Assembly: GCA_029881335.1 (NCBI GenBank)
Contig: JAOUMU010000015.1
Span: forward strand, 1-39,619
Length of the DNA: 39,619 nucleotides
Reading direction: 5' to 3'
DNA from: Nitrospinota bacterium
GTDB taxonomy: Bacteria > Nitrospinota_A > UBA7883
Under the pieces are notes generated by a model that saw only the letters and a list, made by a program, of their open reading frames with translations, was not told the DNA's origin and made no database searches. The translations under genes were made by a program, and so were the position numbers. This document shows, in pieces, positions 24,998 to 32,965 of the stretch (positions are counted from its first letter, which is position 1; the number at the start of each line of letters is the position of its first letter).

Positions 24998-27036
24998 GCG
25001 GCGATTACAAGCACTGGAATATCGAGATAGACGCGGATCGGATCGTCTGGCTGGGGATGGATGTGGAGGGAAGCTCGGTGAATGTCCTCTCCTCCACTGT
25101 GATGGAGGAACTGCGGCTGGTTATCGGCGAGATAGAAAAAAGCCCTCCGGCAGGATTGATTCTACATTCATTGAAAGAAAACGGATTTATCGCTGGGGCC
25201 GATGTGAAAGAATTCACCCAGGTCAAGGACGAGATGGAAGCCTTCGAGAAGATCCGCAAGGCCCAATCACTCTTCGACCATATAGAAAACCTGGCGTTTC
25301 CTACTGTGGCCATGATCCATGGCTTTTGCCTGGGGGGCGGGCTGGAGCTGGCCCTCTCCTTCGATCATAGGGTGGCCTCCAGCCACAAGTCCACCCGGCT
25401 TGGTTTCCCGGAAGTGCTGTTGGGCATCCATCCCGGCTTCGGGGGCTCTGTGCGATCCACGCGTATCATGGGCGGGCTGGAGGCTATGACGATGATGCTC
25501 ACCGGCAGGACCATGGATGGGAGCAGAGCGAAAAAGCTGGGGCTGGTGGATCATTGCGTTCCCTTGCGGAACCTGAAGACTGCGGCTCTTGCCACGGTCA
25601 AGGGCGCTCCCGGCAGGATCAAGGCTCCTCTTCTTGGCAGGCTGTCGAACCTTCCTGGCCTCCGGGCGCTGGTGGCTGTGAAGCTGGAAAAGGAAACCGC
25701 CAAAAAAGTCCTAAAGAAACACTACCCCGCCCCATACGCGCTCATCGACTTGTGGCGGGACCAATACGGCGACCAGAGAAAGATGATGGTGGGGGAGGCT
25801 CGTTCTGTGGCCAAACTGGTAGTCAGCCCCACGGCGCAAAACCTCATCCGCGTCTTCATGTTGCAGGAGCGGCTGAAGTCATCCGGTGATGGTGAAAAGT
25901 TTAATCCGGCAAGGGTCCACGTGATCGGCGCCGGAGCGATGGGGGGCGACATCGCCGCATGGTTGGCGTTGCGCGGATACAAGGTTACGCTTCAGGATAC
26001 GGAAACCGGCCGTGTGGCCCCGGTGATCAAACGGGCGCATGCTCTCTTCATAAAGAAACTTCGTAATCCCAGGCTGATAAGCGCCGCCATGGACAGGCTG
26101 GCGCCGGACGTGGCGGGCATGGGTGTGGGCGCCGCCGATATAGTCATAGAGGCTATCTTCGAAAACCTGGAGGCTAAGCGGAACCTGTATTCCAGGATTG
26201 AGCCTGCGATGAAACAGGATGCCATCCTAGCCACCAACACCTCCAGTATCATGCTGGAAAAGCTGGCCGAGGGGCTGGCACGCCCAGAGCTTTTTGTGGG
26301 GCTTCATTTTTTTAATCCCGTGGCGATGATGAAGCTGGTGGAAGTGGTCAAGGGCCCGGCCACCAGCCCCCAGGTGGCCACCATGGCCGCCTCTTTCGTA
26401 AGGGCTATGGACAAGCTGCCGCTGATTGTCAATAGCGCTCCAGGGTTTCTGATAAACAGAATCCTGACCCCATACCTGTACGAGGCTATGAAGCTGGCTT
26501 CGGAAGGAGTCCCCATCTCCGTGATCGACAAGGCGGCGGTGGACTTCGGCATGCCGATGGGACCTGTGACCCTGGCCGACGCGGTGGGGCTGGATATATG
26601 CCTTTCTGTTATCAATATCCTGGGCGCGGACTTTGCCATGGAGGAACCGGCGGATCTGGCGCGCATGGTAGGCGCTGGCAAGTTGGGGAAAAAATCGGGC
26701 TCCGGTTTCTACCAATACAAAGATGGAAAGCAGATATTGCCAATCATCCCCGCCGGCTATTCCCCACCCGCGGACCTGACGGACCGGCTGACGCTTCGGA
26801 TGGTGAACCAGTCTGTGGAATGCCTGCGCCAAGGTATCGTGGAGGACGCGGACCTTTTGGACGGGGGCGTGATATTCGGGACAGGCTTCGCCCCGTTTCG
26901 CGGTGGCCCCATTAACTATTCCGCTGGCAGGGGCCATGTCGACGTGGTGGAGACTTTGCGTCAACTGGCCGAAAAGCACGGCCCCAGGTTCGACCCGGAC
27001 CAAGGGTGGGATGCGATAATATCGGATAAACAGTGA
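24994..27036 (+). CDS. fadJ: Bifunctional enoyl-CoA hydratase/3-hydroxyacyl-CoA dehydrogenase
   Basis: A 680-residue fusion. The N-terminal crotonase domain has the oxyanion region FIAGADVKEF and both catalytic glutamates, E118 (GGGLELAL) and E140 (GFPEVLLG), with IHPGFGGSVR. The dehydrogenase domain has an NAD-binding GAGAMGGDIA near 309, NTSSIMLEKLA, H438 in LHFFNP and NSAPGFLINR, followed by the second helical domain. It hydrates enoyl-CoA and oxidises the hydroxyl to ketoacyl-CoA, feeding the thiolase. The GTG start is inside the thiolase stop (GTGA), with GAGAGGA upstream. FadJ (about 714 residues) and FadB (729) are both near in size; the gene order resembles fadI-fadJ. Confidence 0.93.
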   Translation: MSGDYKHWNIEIDADRIVWLGMDVEGSSVNVLSSTVMEELRLVIGEIEKSPPAGLILHSLKENGFIAGADVKEFTQVKDEMEAFEKIRKAQSLFDHIENLAFPTVAMIHGFCLGGGLELALSFDHRVASSHKSTRLGFPEVLLGIHPGFGGSVRSTRIMGGLEAMTMMLTGRTMDGSRAKKLGLVDHCVPLRNLKTAALATVKGAPGRIKAPLLGRLSNLPGLRALVAVKLEKETAKKVLKKHYPAPYALIDLWRDQYGDQRKMMVGEARSVAKLVVSPTAQNLIRVFMLQERLKSSGDGEKFNPARVHVIGAGAMGGDIAAWLALRGYKVTLQDTETGRVAPVIKRAHALFIKKLRNPRLISAAMDRLAPDVAGMGVGAADIVIEAIFENLEAKRNLYSRIEPAMKQDAILATNTSSIMLEKLAEGLARPELFVGLHFFNPVAMMKLVEVVKGPATSPQVATMAASFVRAMDKLPLIVNSAPGFLINRILTPYLYEAMKLASEGVPISVIDKAAVDFGMPMGPVTLADAVGLDICLSVINILGADFAMEEPADLARMVGAGKLGKKSGSGFYQYKDGKQILPIIPAGYSPPADLTDRLTLRMVNQSVECLRQGIVEDADLLDGGVIFGTGFAPFRGGPINYSAGRGHVDVVETLRQLAEKHGPRFDPDQGWDAIISDKQ

Positions 27037-27470
27037 CTTCCACCAGCAATACCCAGCCAGAGGATAGCGACGACGCCGCCCATTACATAGCCGGAAGAGC
27101 CGCCACCACCCGGCTGATCTGCATGCCATCGGAGACCAATGCTTCCGGCGATATATTCGGCGGGTGGATAGTATCCCAGATGGATCTGGCCGGGGCCATA
27201 GTGGCCTGTCATCGGGCAAGAGGGCGCATTGTCACTGTCGCGCTCGACTCCGTTCAGTTCCATCATCCTGTTCTGGTGGGGGACGTTATAAGCTGTTTTG
27301 CCACGGTCTCTAAAGTGGGACGGACCTCGATCACCATCGACATCGAGGTGTACGCCGAAAGGTATACGGATTGCGTGATCAAGGTGACGCAGGGGACGGC
27401 GGTGTATGTGGCCGTGGATGAAAACCGCAAACCCCGTCCGGTGGACCCGCCCCCGGAACCGAATAAATAG
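27033..27470 (+). CDS. yciA: Acyl-CoA thioesterase, YciA-like hotdog protein
   Basis: A 145-residue single hotdog domain with the YciA/BFIT signature: MPSETNASGDIFGGWIVSQMD around residues 31-51, the catalytic Asp in GDIFGGW, VALDSVQFHHPV and VAVDENRKPRP at the end. It hydrolyses acyl-CoA to free acid and CoA. The GTG start overlaps the fadJ stop in GTGA, so it is translated with the beta-oxidation genes; it may recover CoA or release short-chain or branched acyl groups that would block the pathway. The tail is proline-rich. The operon ends with it or continues to the methyltransferase 18 bp later. Confidence 0.9.
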   Translation: MTSTSNTQPEDSDDAAHYIAGRAATTRLICMPSETNASGDIFGGWIVSQMDLAGAIVACHRARGRIVTVALDSVQFHHPVLVGDVISCFATVSKVGRTSITIDIEVYAERYTDCVIKVTQGTAVYVAVDENRKPRPVDPPPEPNK

Positions 27471-27488
27471 ATGTAGCGGACAGGATTC

Positions 27489-28247
27489 ATGGATCTGGTC
27501 GAACAAAAAATATTCACGGGTCTGCGCCACCCGTGGGAGACCTCCCGGGTGGAAGCGGTGAAAGCCCTGACCCGGAATATTCTGCCCCAGGGCAGGCCCG
27601 CCCGCGTGCTGGACCTGGGATGTGGTGACGGCTACGTGGCCGAACAGGTGTTCGGTGGCTCACCGGAGGTGACGGCGGCGCTGGTGGATGTCTACTTCAC
27701 CGATGACGCGGTGGCGGATATGGAGAGCCACGGCGGGCGCTTCACCTTTCATTGCTCGCTGGAGGAGGTGGGGGAGGAAAAGTTCCATACTATCATGATG
27801 CTCGATGTGCTGGAGCATGAGGAAAACGACCTGGCCCTGCTTCGGAGGGTGACGGATCGGCTGGCCGATAATGGCGCCATACTCCTCACCGTCCCGGCGT
27901 TCCAATCCCTCTTCTCCCGTCATGATGAGTTTCTGCGCCACTTCCGCCGATATAGTCTGGGGCAGCTTACCTCTGTGGCAAAGGATGCTGGTCTGGTCCC
28001 GGAGGTCTCCGGCTATCTTTACACCAGCCTTCTGCTGCCCAGACTGCTGGCCGTGGCGCTGCAACGAATGGGCATAACCGGGAGCTTGGAGACAAAAGGG
28101 GTGGGTGGATGGAACTGCGGGCCGCTGGTAACGGGGCTGATATCGGGCTACCTGGCGCTGGAGAATAGTATACTGATAGCCCTGGCCCGGATGGGTATCC
28201 GGCCCCCTGGGCTGACCGCGTGGACGTTATGCCGAAAACAGCGCTGA
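27489..28247 (+). CDS. Class I SAM-dependent methyltransferase
   Basis: A 252-residue methyltransferase with motif I VLDLGCGDGYVAEQVF (about 39), TIMMLDVLEHEEND (the DVLEH motif) and ILLTVPAFQSLFSRHDEFLRHFRRY. The segment SLFSRHDEFLRHFRRYS is common in methyltransferases of glycan and lipid clusters, and a C-terminal hydrophobic stretch may touch the membrane. The acceptor is unknown. It overlaps the following glycosyltransferase by 19 bp, so the two probably act in one pathway, a pairing that also occurs at the left end of the window. Confidence 0.85.
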   Translation: MDLVEQKIFTGLRHPWETSRVEAVKALTRNILPQGRPARVLDLGCGDGYVAEQVFGGSPEVTAALVDVYFTDDAVADMESHGGRFTFHCSLEEVGEEKFHTIMMLDVLEHEENDLALLRRVTDRLADNGAILLTVPAFQSLFSRHDEFLRHFRRYSLGQLTSVAKDAGLVPEVSGYLYTSLLLPRLLAVALQRMGITGSLETKGVGGWNCGPLVTGLISGYLALENSILIALARMGIRPPGLTAWTLCRKQR

Positions 28248-28981
28248 TAATCCCCTGCTATAACGAAGAGAAGAGGCTGGCGCCGGAGCAGTACCACCAG
28301 TTCCTGGAGAAGCATTTCGATATAGACCTGATCTTTGTGGACGACGGCAGCAGTGACGGCACCTTCGCACTTCTGGAGCTGATCGCCTCACAGAATCCCG
28401 GCCGGGTGTTACCCCTGCGACTGGAGCAGAATAGCGGCAAGGCGGAAGCCGTGCGACACGGTGTGCGCGACTCGTTTGAAAGGGGATATGAGTTCTCCGG
28501 ATACTGGGACGCGGATAACGCCACTCCATTGCGGCTGGCGCCGGAGCTGATAGCGGATCTTCGAGATAGAAGCGTGGAGATGGTGATGGGTTCACGGGTG
28601 AACATCCTGGGGAAGTATATCCACCGCAGCCAGGGACGCCACTACCTGGGCCGTATTTTTGGTACACTGGCCAGCTTCATCCTGGGGCTGCAGATATACG
28701 ACACCCAGTGCGGCGCCAAAGTATTTCGTAACGGCGATGTGATGCGAAGAGCTTTTGGGGAGGAGTTCGAGACAGGCTGGACCTTCGACCTGGAGCTGAT
28801 CGCCCGCGCCATTCTGGCGGGCCGGGAGAAATCCCCAGGCGCACCAGCGCACGCGATTATCATAGAGCACCCTCTGGACGAATGGGTGGACGTGCCAGGA
28901 TCGAAACTGAAAGCCAGCCACGGGCTTCGGATCTTTCGCGATCTTTGGATTGTGTACCTAAGGTATCACGGGCGGATATGA
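28229..28981 (+). CDS. GT2 glycosyltransferase, dolichyl-phosphate-glucose synthase-like
   Basis: A 250-residue family 2 glycosyltransferase. It opens with the nucleotide-binding ALIIPCYNEE, then FVDDGSSDGT, NSGKAEAVRHG, the metal-binding YWDADN, GSRVNI and DTQCGAKVF, which are typical of polyprenyl-phosphate-glucose/mannose synthases. No C-terminal membrane domain is present, unlike the copy near 2 kb. It would make a polyprenyl-phosphate sugar on the inner membrane. The ATG at 28229 is used, so PKTALIIP is near the N-terminus; a GTG three codons earlier is possible. Overlaps the methyltransferase gene. Confidence 0.85.
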   Translation: MPKTALIIPCYNEEKRLAPEQYHQFLEKHFDIDLIFVDDGSSDGTFALLELIASQNPGRVLPLRLEQNSGKAEAVRHGVRDSFERGYEFSGYWDADNATPLRLAPELIADLRDRSVEMVMGSRVNILGKYIHRSQGRHYLGRIFGTLASFILGLQIYDTQCGAKVFRNGDVMRRAFGEEFETGWTFDLELIARAILAGREKSPGAPAHAIIIEHPLDEWVDVPGSKLKASHGLRIFRDLWIVYLRYHGRI

Positions 28982-29188
28982 TTCGGCGCCTTGCCAGAAA
29001 AGGTTGGCGATATTATGGTGGCCGATCTGGATCGCAAGGTTCAAAGCCGTGGCCCCGCTGCAGTCCCTGATATCGCTTCTGGCTCCAACCGCCAGAGACG
29101 CCGCCACTGCTTCCGGCAGGGCATGTTCCGCGATGGTGATTACAGCGCGGAAAATAAAGAGTTGACCACCCGACCGGACAACTGGCAA
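28958..29188 (-). pseudogene. Antisense ankyrin-repeat-like remnant
   Basis: A 76-codon minus-strand frame, starting only at TTG just after a stop, carries about one and a half ankyrin-like repeats. PEAVAASLAVGARSDIRD is followed by CSGATALNLAIQIGHHNIANLFWQGA in two adjacent blocks, which fits the D-x-x-G-x-T-A-L-x-x-A-x-x-x-G-H-x-x-I-x-x-L pattern. It has no Shine-Dalgarno and no ATG, and its stop overlaps the end of the glycosyltransferase gene. It is most likely the remaining end of a lost ankyrin gene; a small expressed protein cannot be excluded. Confidence 0.45.
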
Positions 29189-29220
29189 TCTTCTTCACTG
29201 CATCCCATCCCAAAAAGCGC

Positions 29221-29226
29221 TATAAA
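29221..29226 (+). promoter_or_regulatory. -10-like hexamer at the ktrB start
   Basis: TATAAA ends seven bases before the ktrB ATG, so transcription could begin at the start codon. No Shine-Dalgarno precedes this ATG, and no good -35 is visible. Confidence 0.3.
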
Positions 29227-29233
29227 TATAGAC

Positions 29234-30574
29234 ATGTCATCACAAAGAGTAATCATCATTCCTCCGGCCCGGCTGCTGGCTGGGCTTTTCGCGGGGTTGT
29301 GCCTGGCTGGCGCGGGGCTGCTGATGATTCCGGCAGCCACCCACAATGGCATTTCCTTCGTTGACGCTCTTTTCACCGCCACCAGCGCCACATGCGTCAC
29401 AGGCCTCATGACCATGGATATGGGCGCCGACTTCACCATGTTCGGCCAACTGGTGATCCTGGGGCTGATCCAGGTGGGCGGCCTTGGCATCATGACATTT
29501 TCCACCTTTTTCCTGGTGCTTCTGGGCCAGCCGCTTTCCATGCGGGACTCCTCGCTGATGGCTGAGAAATTCGATCATCGCCACGCCATGGCGGTGCGTG
29601 ATGTACTGAAGAATGTGATGATCCTGACCCTGACACTGGAAGCGGCAGGCGCCATGGCCCTCTTCATAACCTGGTACCCGGAAATGGGTGGCAGACAGGC
29701 CGCCTTTTACGCCATCTTCCACGCGGTCTCCGCCTTTTGCAACGCGGGAATAAGCCTCTTCCCCGGCAGTCTCTCCAGCCACGCCAACAGCGCAACGGTG
29801 AACATCGTCGTGATGATTCTCATCATGGCCGGTTCATTGGGCTTTCTCACCATCGTGGAGCTGTACACCCTATCCACCCGCGGAGAAGGCAAGCGAATCC
29901 GGATGTCGCTAAACTGCAAGTTGATCCTGACTGTCACCTTTGTGTTGACCGTCGTCTCCACATTGTTCATATATGGTATGGAGCGCCACGGGGCCATGGC
30001 TGGCATGACCAACCCGGAGGCCGCCATGGCGTCGCTTTTCCAGGCCGTCACGCGGACGGCAGGCTTTACCACCGTGGATATTGAACAGTTCTCCAACGGA
30101 TCATTGTTCATGTATATTCTTCTGATGTTGGTGGGGGCTGCTCCTGGCTCCGTGGGGGGGGGTGTGAAAGTGACTACCTTCGGCATCCTCATTGCCCTGG
30201 CGGCGGCCAGGTTTGCCTCCAGGGAGAAGGTCCACATCTTTGGCAAGACCATTCCAGAGGGGGTTGTGTCCCGGGTATACATGGTGGTGTTCTTCTCCGC
30301 CCAATTCGTGGTGGTGTTCAGCATGCTGTTGTTCATCACGGAAGCCGCGGGGCAGGAGAAGTTCCTCGCGATATTGTTCGAGGCGGTTTCCGCGTTCGGG
30401 ACGGTGGGATTGTCGCTTGGGATCACGGCGGCGCTATCGGTTCAGGGCAAAATTCTGGTAACCTTGTTGATGTTGATAGGCAGGCTGGGTCCGCTGGCTG
30501 TGACCATGGCCGTGGGGGGGAAGAAATCCAAAGCCGAGTTCCAGTACGCCGAAGAGAGCGTGATGGTGGGTTGA
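29234..30574 (+). CDS. ktrB: K+ (or Na+-coupled K+) transporter, KtrB/TrkH family
   Basis: A 446-residue membrane protein of about eight helices plus four pore loops. The four selectivity-filter segments are visible, each with its conserved Gly: TSATCVTGL, VSAFCNAGIS, VTRTAGFTTV and VSAFGTVGLS. It forms the K+-conducting membrane subunit that works with the RCK protein encoded next, 15 bp downstream. The start at 29234 is chosen because the hydrophobic N-terminus (IIIPPARLLAGLFAGL) begins there; the frame is open upstream but that part overlaps the antisense ankyrin remnant and has no protein-like features. No Shine-Dalgarno is seen. Confidence 0.93.
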   Translation: MSSQRVIIIPPARLLAGLFAGLCLAGAGLLMIPAATHNGISFVDALFTATSATCVTGLMTMDMGADFTMFGQLVILGLIQVGGLGIMTFSTFFLVLLGQPLSMRDSSLMAEKFDHRHAMAVRDVLKNVMILTLTLEAAGAMALFITWYPEMGGRQAAFYAIFHAVSAFCNAGISLFPGSLSSHANSATVNIVVMILIMAGSLGFLTIVELYTLSTRGEGKRIRMSLNCKLILTVTFVLTVVSTLFIYGMERHGAMAGMTNPEAAMASLFQAVTRTAGFTTVDIEQFSNGSLFMYILLMLVGAAPGSVGGGVKVTTFGILIALAAARFASREKVHIFGKTIPEGVVSRVYMVVFFSAQFVVVFSMLLFITEAAGQEKFLAILFEAVSAFGTVGLSLGITAALSVQGKILVTLLMLIGRLGPLAVTMAVGGKKSKAEFQYAEESVMVG

Positions 30575-30589
30575 TATGGGAGAGTGTGA

Positions 30590-31249
30590 ATGAGTTCAAA
30601 ATTCGCGGTGATCGGTCTGGGGATGTTCGGGTCCAGCCTGGCGCGCAGCCTGTACGAGCGGGGTAACGATGTGCTGGCGGTGGATATTTCAAAAGATATT
30701 GCGCAGAAGATGCAGGACCATTGCACCAGGGCGGTGATCGCCGACGCCACGGACAAGGATACCCTGGCGGAGCTGGGGCTTGGGGATATGGATGTGGTGA
30801 TTATCGGCTTGGGGGCGCCGCTGGACACCTCCATTCTCACCACCCTATACCTGAAAGAGATGGGAGTGAAGGAAATCTGGGCCAAGGCGGTGAGCGATGA
30901 ACATGCAACCATTCTGAAAATCCTGGGCGCCACCAGAGTGATCCATCCGGAAAAGGAGATGGCGCAGAAACTGGCGTCGACGCTCTCCACCCCCCTGATG
31001 ATGGACCAGTTGGAGGTGGCGGAGGGTTATTCAATAATCGAAATAACCTGCCCCGGATCGTTTGTGGAAAGGTCGATCATGGATCTGCAGTTGCGCAATA
31101 AATATGAGGTGCTGTTGGTGGCGGTGAAAAAACCGGGCGAGGATACCCCGATCATGCTCCCCACCCCCGATTACGTTCTGCGCTCCGGCGATGTGATGGT
31201 TCTGATGGGCGCGGAGAAAAGCCTGGAAGATATCTTCGGGAAGGGTTAA
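30590..31249 (+). CDS. ktrA: K+ uptake regulatory protein KtrA (RCK/TrkA-N and TrkA-C domains)
   Basis: A 219-residue protein. The RCK N domain has the nucleotide-binding glycine motif VIGLGMFGSSLA (about 7-18) and VDIS and ADATD strand ends; the C-terminal RCK-C domain spans about 137-219. A ring of KtrA gates the KtrB channel in response to ATP/ADP and NAD(H). It follows ktrB with GGGAG seven bases before the ATG. Its TAA stop lies within the shared TTAA with the convergent lipM stop. Length and order match KtrAB; a TrkA label would be broader. Confidence 0.93.
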   Translation: MSSKFAVIGLGMFGSSLARSLYERGNDVLAVDISKDIAQKMQDHCTRAVIADATDKDTLAELGLGDMDVVIIGLGAPLDTSILTTLYLKEMGVKEIWAKAVSDEHATILKILGATRVIHPEKEMAQKLASTLSTPLMMDQLEVAEGYSIIEITCPGSFVERSIMDLQLRNKYEVLLVAVKKPGEDTPIMLPTPDYVLRSGDVMVLMGAEKSLEDIFGKG

Positions 31250-32046
31250 AAAGCGCCTGCGTATCTTGTGGATTCATCCCGGCGTGTGATTATCATCCGC
31301 GCGGCCTCTTCTTCCTCCAGGGACAATGATGTGGTTTCATACTCTATCTGGTACAGCTCGGCGAAAGCGCCGATAACGCTATTGCTCACCTGATCTGCGC
31401 CGATATGGTGGCCTGTCAAATCGCATAACCCAGCCATCGCATTCCCCGCCCGGTGACGCTGCCTGGGATCGGGCCAGATCAGGCAGCGCATGCTCCGCTC
31501 CACATCTGCGGTGAGGAGGATGGAGCCGTGCTGCATTGCGGAGCGCTTTAGCCTTCGTTGGGCGCCGGCGGCCACCTTCCGGCCATCGACGCTGATCTCG
31601 TGACCAAGACGAGTGGCGAAACAGGCGTCCGAGATGGAGTAGCCTCTTCCATCTGAATCATCGTGTCTATCTGGCCGAATTCCGTGGCTTGCAAGGGCCC
31701 GGACCAGCGCGATGTTGATTCTGGTGTAAACCTCATCCAGAGAACCGTATAGCCTGGCGCCTGCGGGAAGGGTGACTGAGTAAGTGAGTTCATGATCATG
31801 CAACAGGGCACGGCCGCCGGTGGGGCGGCGAACCATTGGAATCCCCTCGCTGGCCAGGTAGTCCAGGTCGACACCATCTCCCTTCTGCAGCCTGCCGATG
31901 GAGAGCGTGGGACGCGCCCAGGAATAGAATCGCAGAACCGGTGCGGTGGCGCCATCCTCCGCCGCATGGAGCAGCGCATGGTCCACCGCCATGTTCCACG
32001 CTCCCTCTGCGGGGCCGTCCTTGATCAACCGCCACTTTTCCAGCAT
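31246..32046 (-). CDS. lipM: Octanoyl/lipoyl protein transferase, LipM-like (biotin/lipoate ligase family)
   Basis: A 266-residue protein of the BPL/LplA/LipB fold. It shows LRFYSWARPTLSIGR, VRRPTGGRALLHDHELTYSV and, near 142, the cysteine in SDACFATRLGHEISVDGRKVAAGAQRR. That cysteine matches the acyl-thioester Cys (C150) of Bacillus LipM, and the following K is in the ligase-family position (GRKVAAGAQ). A LipM-type enzyme moves octanoyl from acyl carrier protein to GcvH or E2 domains; a lipoate-protein ligase is the alternative. The gene is convergent with ktrA, sharing a TTAA stop. No Shine-Dalgarno precedes the ATG. Confidence 0.8.
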   Translation of the reverse strand: MLEKWRLIKDGPAEGAWNMAVDHALLHAAEDGATAPVLRFYSWARPTLSIGRLQKGDGVDLDYLASEGIPMVRRPTGGRALLHDHELTYSVTLPAGARLYGSLDEVYTRINIALVRALASHGIRPDRHDDSDGRGYSISDACFATRLGHEISVDGRKVAAGAQRRLKRSAMQHGSILLTADVERSMRCLIWPDPRQRHRAGNAMAGLCDLTGHHIGADQVSNSVIGAFAELYQIEYETTSLSLEEEEAARMIITRRDESTRYAGAF

Positions 32047-32052
32047 GGTTCG

Positions 32053-32061
32053 ATTGTAGCA
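32053..32061 (-). promoter_or_regulatory. Extended -10 promoter at the lipM start
   Basis: On the minus strand TGC precedes TACAAT, matching an extended -10. It ends six bases before the lipM ATG, so the message is likely leaderless or has almost no leader, which fits the missing Shine-Dalgarno. Confidence 0.4.
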
Positions 32062-32209
32062 TGCCGCAGGTGTTCGTTATTTTGGGAAGTTCGGAAGTGG
32101 CACGATTTACAGGATAGTCACCAGGGACGCGAAAGGGCTGGGTGCGGTGGCGGCGCCACTACCGATCTAGCAAAAAAGGGACGCTGTCTTCCAAAATCTC
32201 AATTCGGTA

Positions 32210-32341
32210 CTAAAATTTAGGTACCGCCACCATGCAGCATACATCTTCAGGATTGGGCTTATTTCCTAAAACAATTTCGCTGAGAACTCTATTTTGGCTT
32301 CTACTTCTGCGCTTTCCCGATTTCTTGCCTGACTTTACCAT
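32210..32341 (-). CDS. Small basic ORF, 43 residues, function unknown
   Basis: The ATG at 32341 has a very good GAGGAGG sequence seven bases upstream. The product starts MVKSGKKSGKRRSRSQ, rich in Lys and Arg, followed by a neutral tail with paired cysteines (PEDVCCMVAVPKF). The basic start suggests nucleic-acid binding, but nothing more can be said. It lies between the PCYCGC gene and lipM on the same strand. A stray transposon-end fragment is the alternative. Confidence 0.35.
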   Translation of the reverse strand: MVKSGKKSGKRRSRSQNRVLSEIVLGNKPNPEDVCCMVAVPKF

Positions 32342-32438
32342 AGATGGACCTCCTCAATATATTTGGTGATGATACTCATCCAGCTTTCTGGATTCAATTG
32401 AAATCCTCCCCCCTCTCTTCCACTATCCCCTCTGTCAA

Positions 32439-32891
32439 TCAATGCCCATGATCATGGTCGTGCGGCTTGTCGTAGGACTTCTTAAAAAATGCGGCTATCT
32501 CCCCAGGTGTCTTCCCATCCTTGGTCATCTTGGCGGTTTCCCGCGCCTGACGCATGCAGATACCGCAGTTGGCCCCATGTCCATCAGTGAAGCAGGTGAG
32601 CAGGCTCTTGTGCTTGAACTTATCGTTCAACGCACAGTAGCAATAGCAAAACTGCTTGTCCAGCGCTTCCCTGTTTTCGCCAGCGATCTTGTATGTCTCT
32701 GATATGTATGGGATACGGTACGTATCCGGATCCACTATGGGGCGGGTCTCCTGCGGTTGTTTCGCCTGCAGCAGGTGGTTTACCATCAGGTCCACCGCCA
32801 TCTGTTTGGACTGGGCCTGGGAATGCCCGGTGAATATGACCAACGCCGCCACGGCAACGGTGATTATGGCTGATATGAATTTCATTTTCAT
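32439..32891 (-). CDS. Exported PCYCGC-type cysteine-motif protein with His-rich tail
   Basis: A 150-residue protein. A signal peptide with a hydrophobic core (about 5-20) probably ends after A26. The core motif is CYCYC (C82, C84, C86), followed by C100 and CxxC (C109, C112). The arrangement CYC, H, CF, C-x-x-C, then G-x-T-x-x-E-I and a final SY is that of the PCYCGC-motif family (Pfam PF13798), whose biochemical role is poorly known. The C-terminus ends HDHDHGH, a likely metal-binding tail. It would sit in the periplasm, perhaps handling a metal or thiol. It follows the 52-residue membrane peptide and YeiH-like genes on the same strand. AGGA lies eight bases before the ATG. Confidence 0.75.
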   Translation of the reverse strand: MKMKFISAIITVAVAALVIFTGHSQAQSKQMAVDLMVNHLLQAKQPQETRPIVDPDTYRIPYISETYKIAGENREALDKQFCYCYCALNDKFKHKSLLTCFTDGHGANCGICMRQARETAKMTKDGKTPGEIAAFFKKSYDKPHDHDHGH

Positions 32892-32965
32892 CTTTTAAGT
32901 CCTGTATGTCTGATTACTGTTGATCCACCATTGTAGCCCCTTCGGGCAGAGGGATTCAAATCCGA

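Larger units (their letters stand above)
32047..32438. other. 392-bp gap between the PCYCGC-protein gene and lipM
   Basis: The stretch holds a 43-codon ORF (annotated separately), the lipM promoter and a small inverted repeat of GGTGGCGG and CCGCCACC (32146 and 32224). A 6-bp hairpin, ATCCAG and CTGGAT around CTTT, lies at 32378-32393 but lacks a T-run. A GGAAGACAGCGTCCC-like tract followed by T residues on the minus strand (about 32176-32195) resembles sequence often found beside REP-associated transposons, but I see no transposase here. Confidence 0.3.

Noticed and set aside
26227-27219. 330-codon minus-strand frame across fadJ and yciA
   Set aside because: Basic, His-rich shadow product; both plus-strand genes are well supported.
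32176-32231. Transposon end or REP-associated transposase remnant
   Set aside because: The sequence style is suggestive, but there is no transposase frame and no clear terminal repeats or target duplication.
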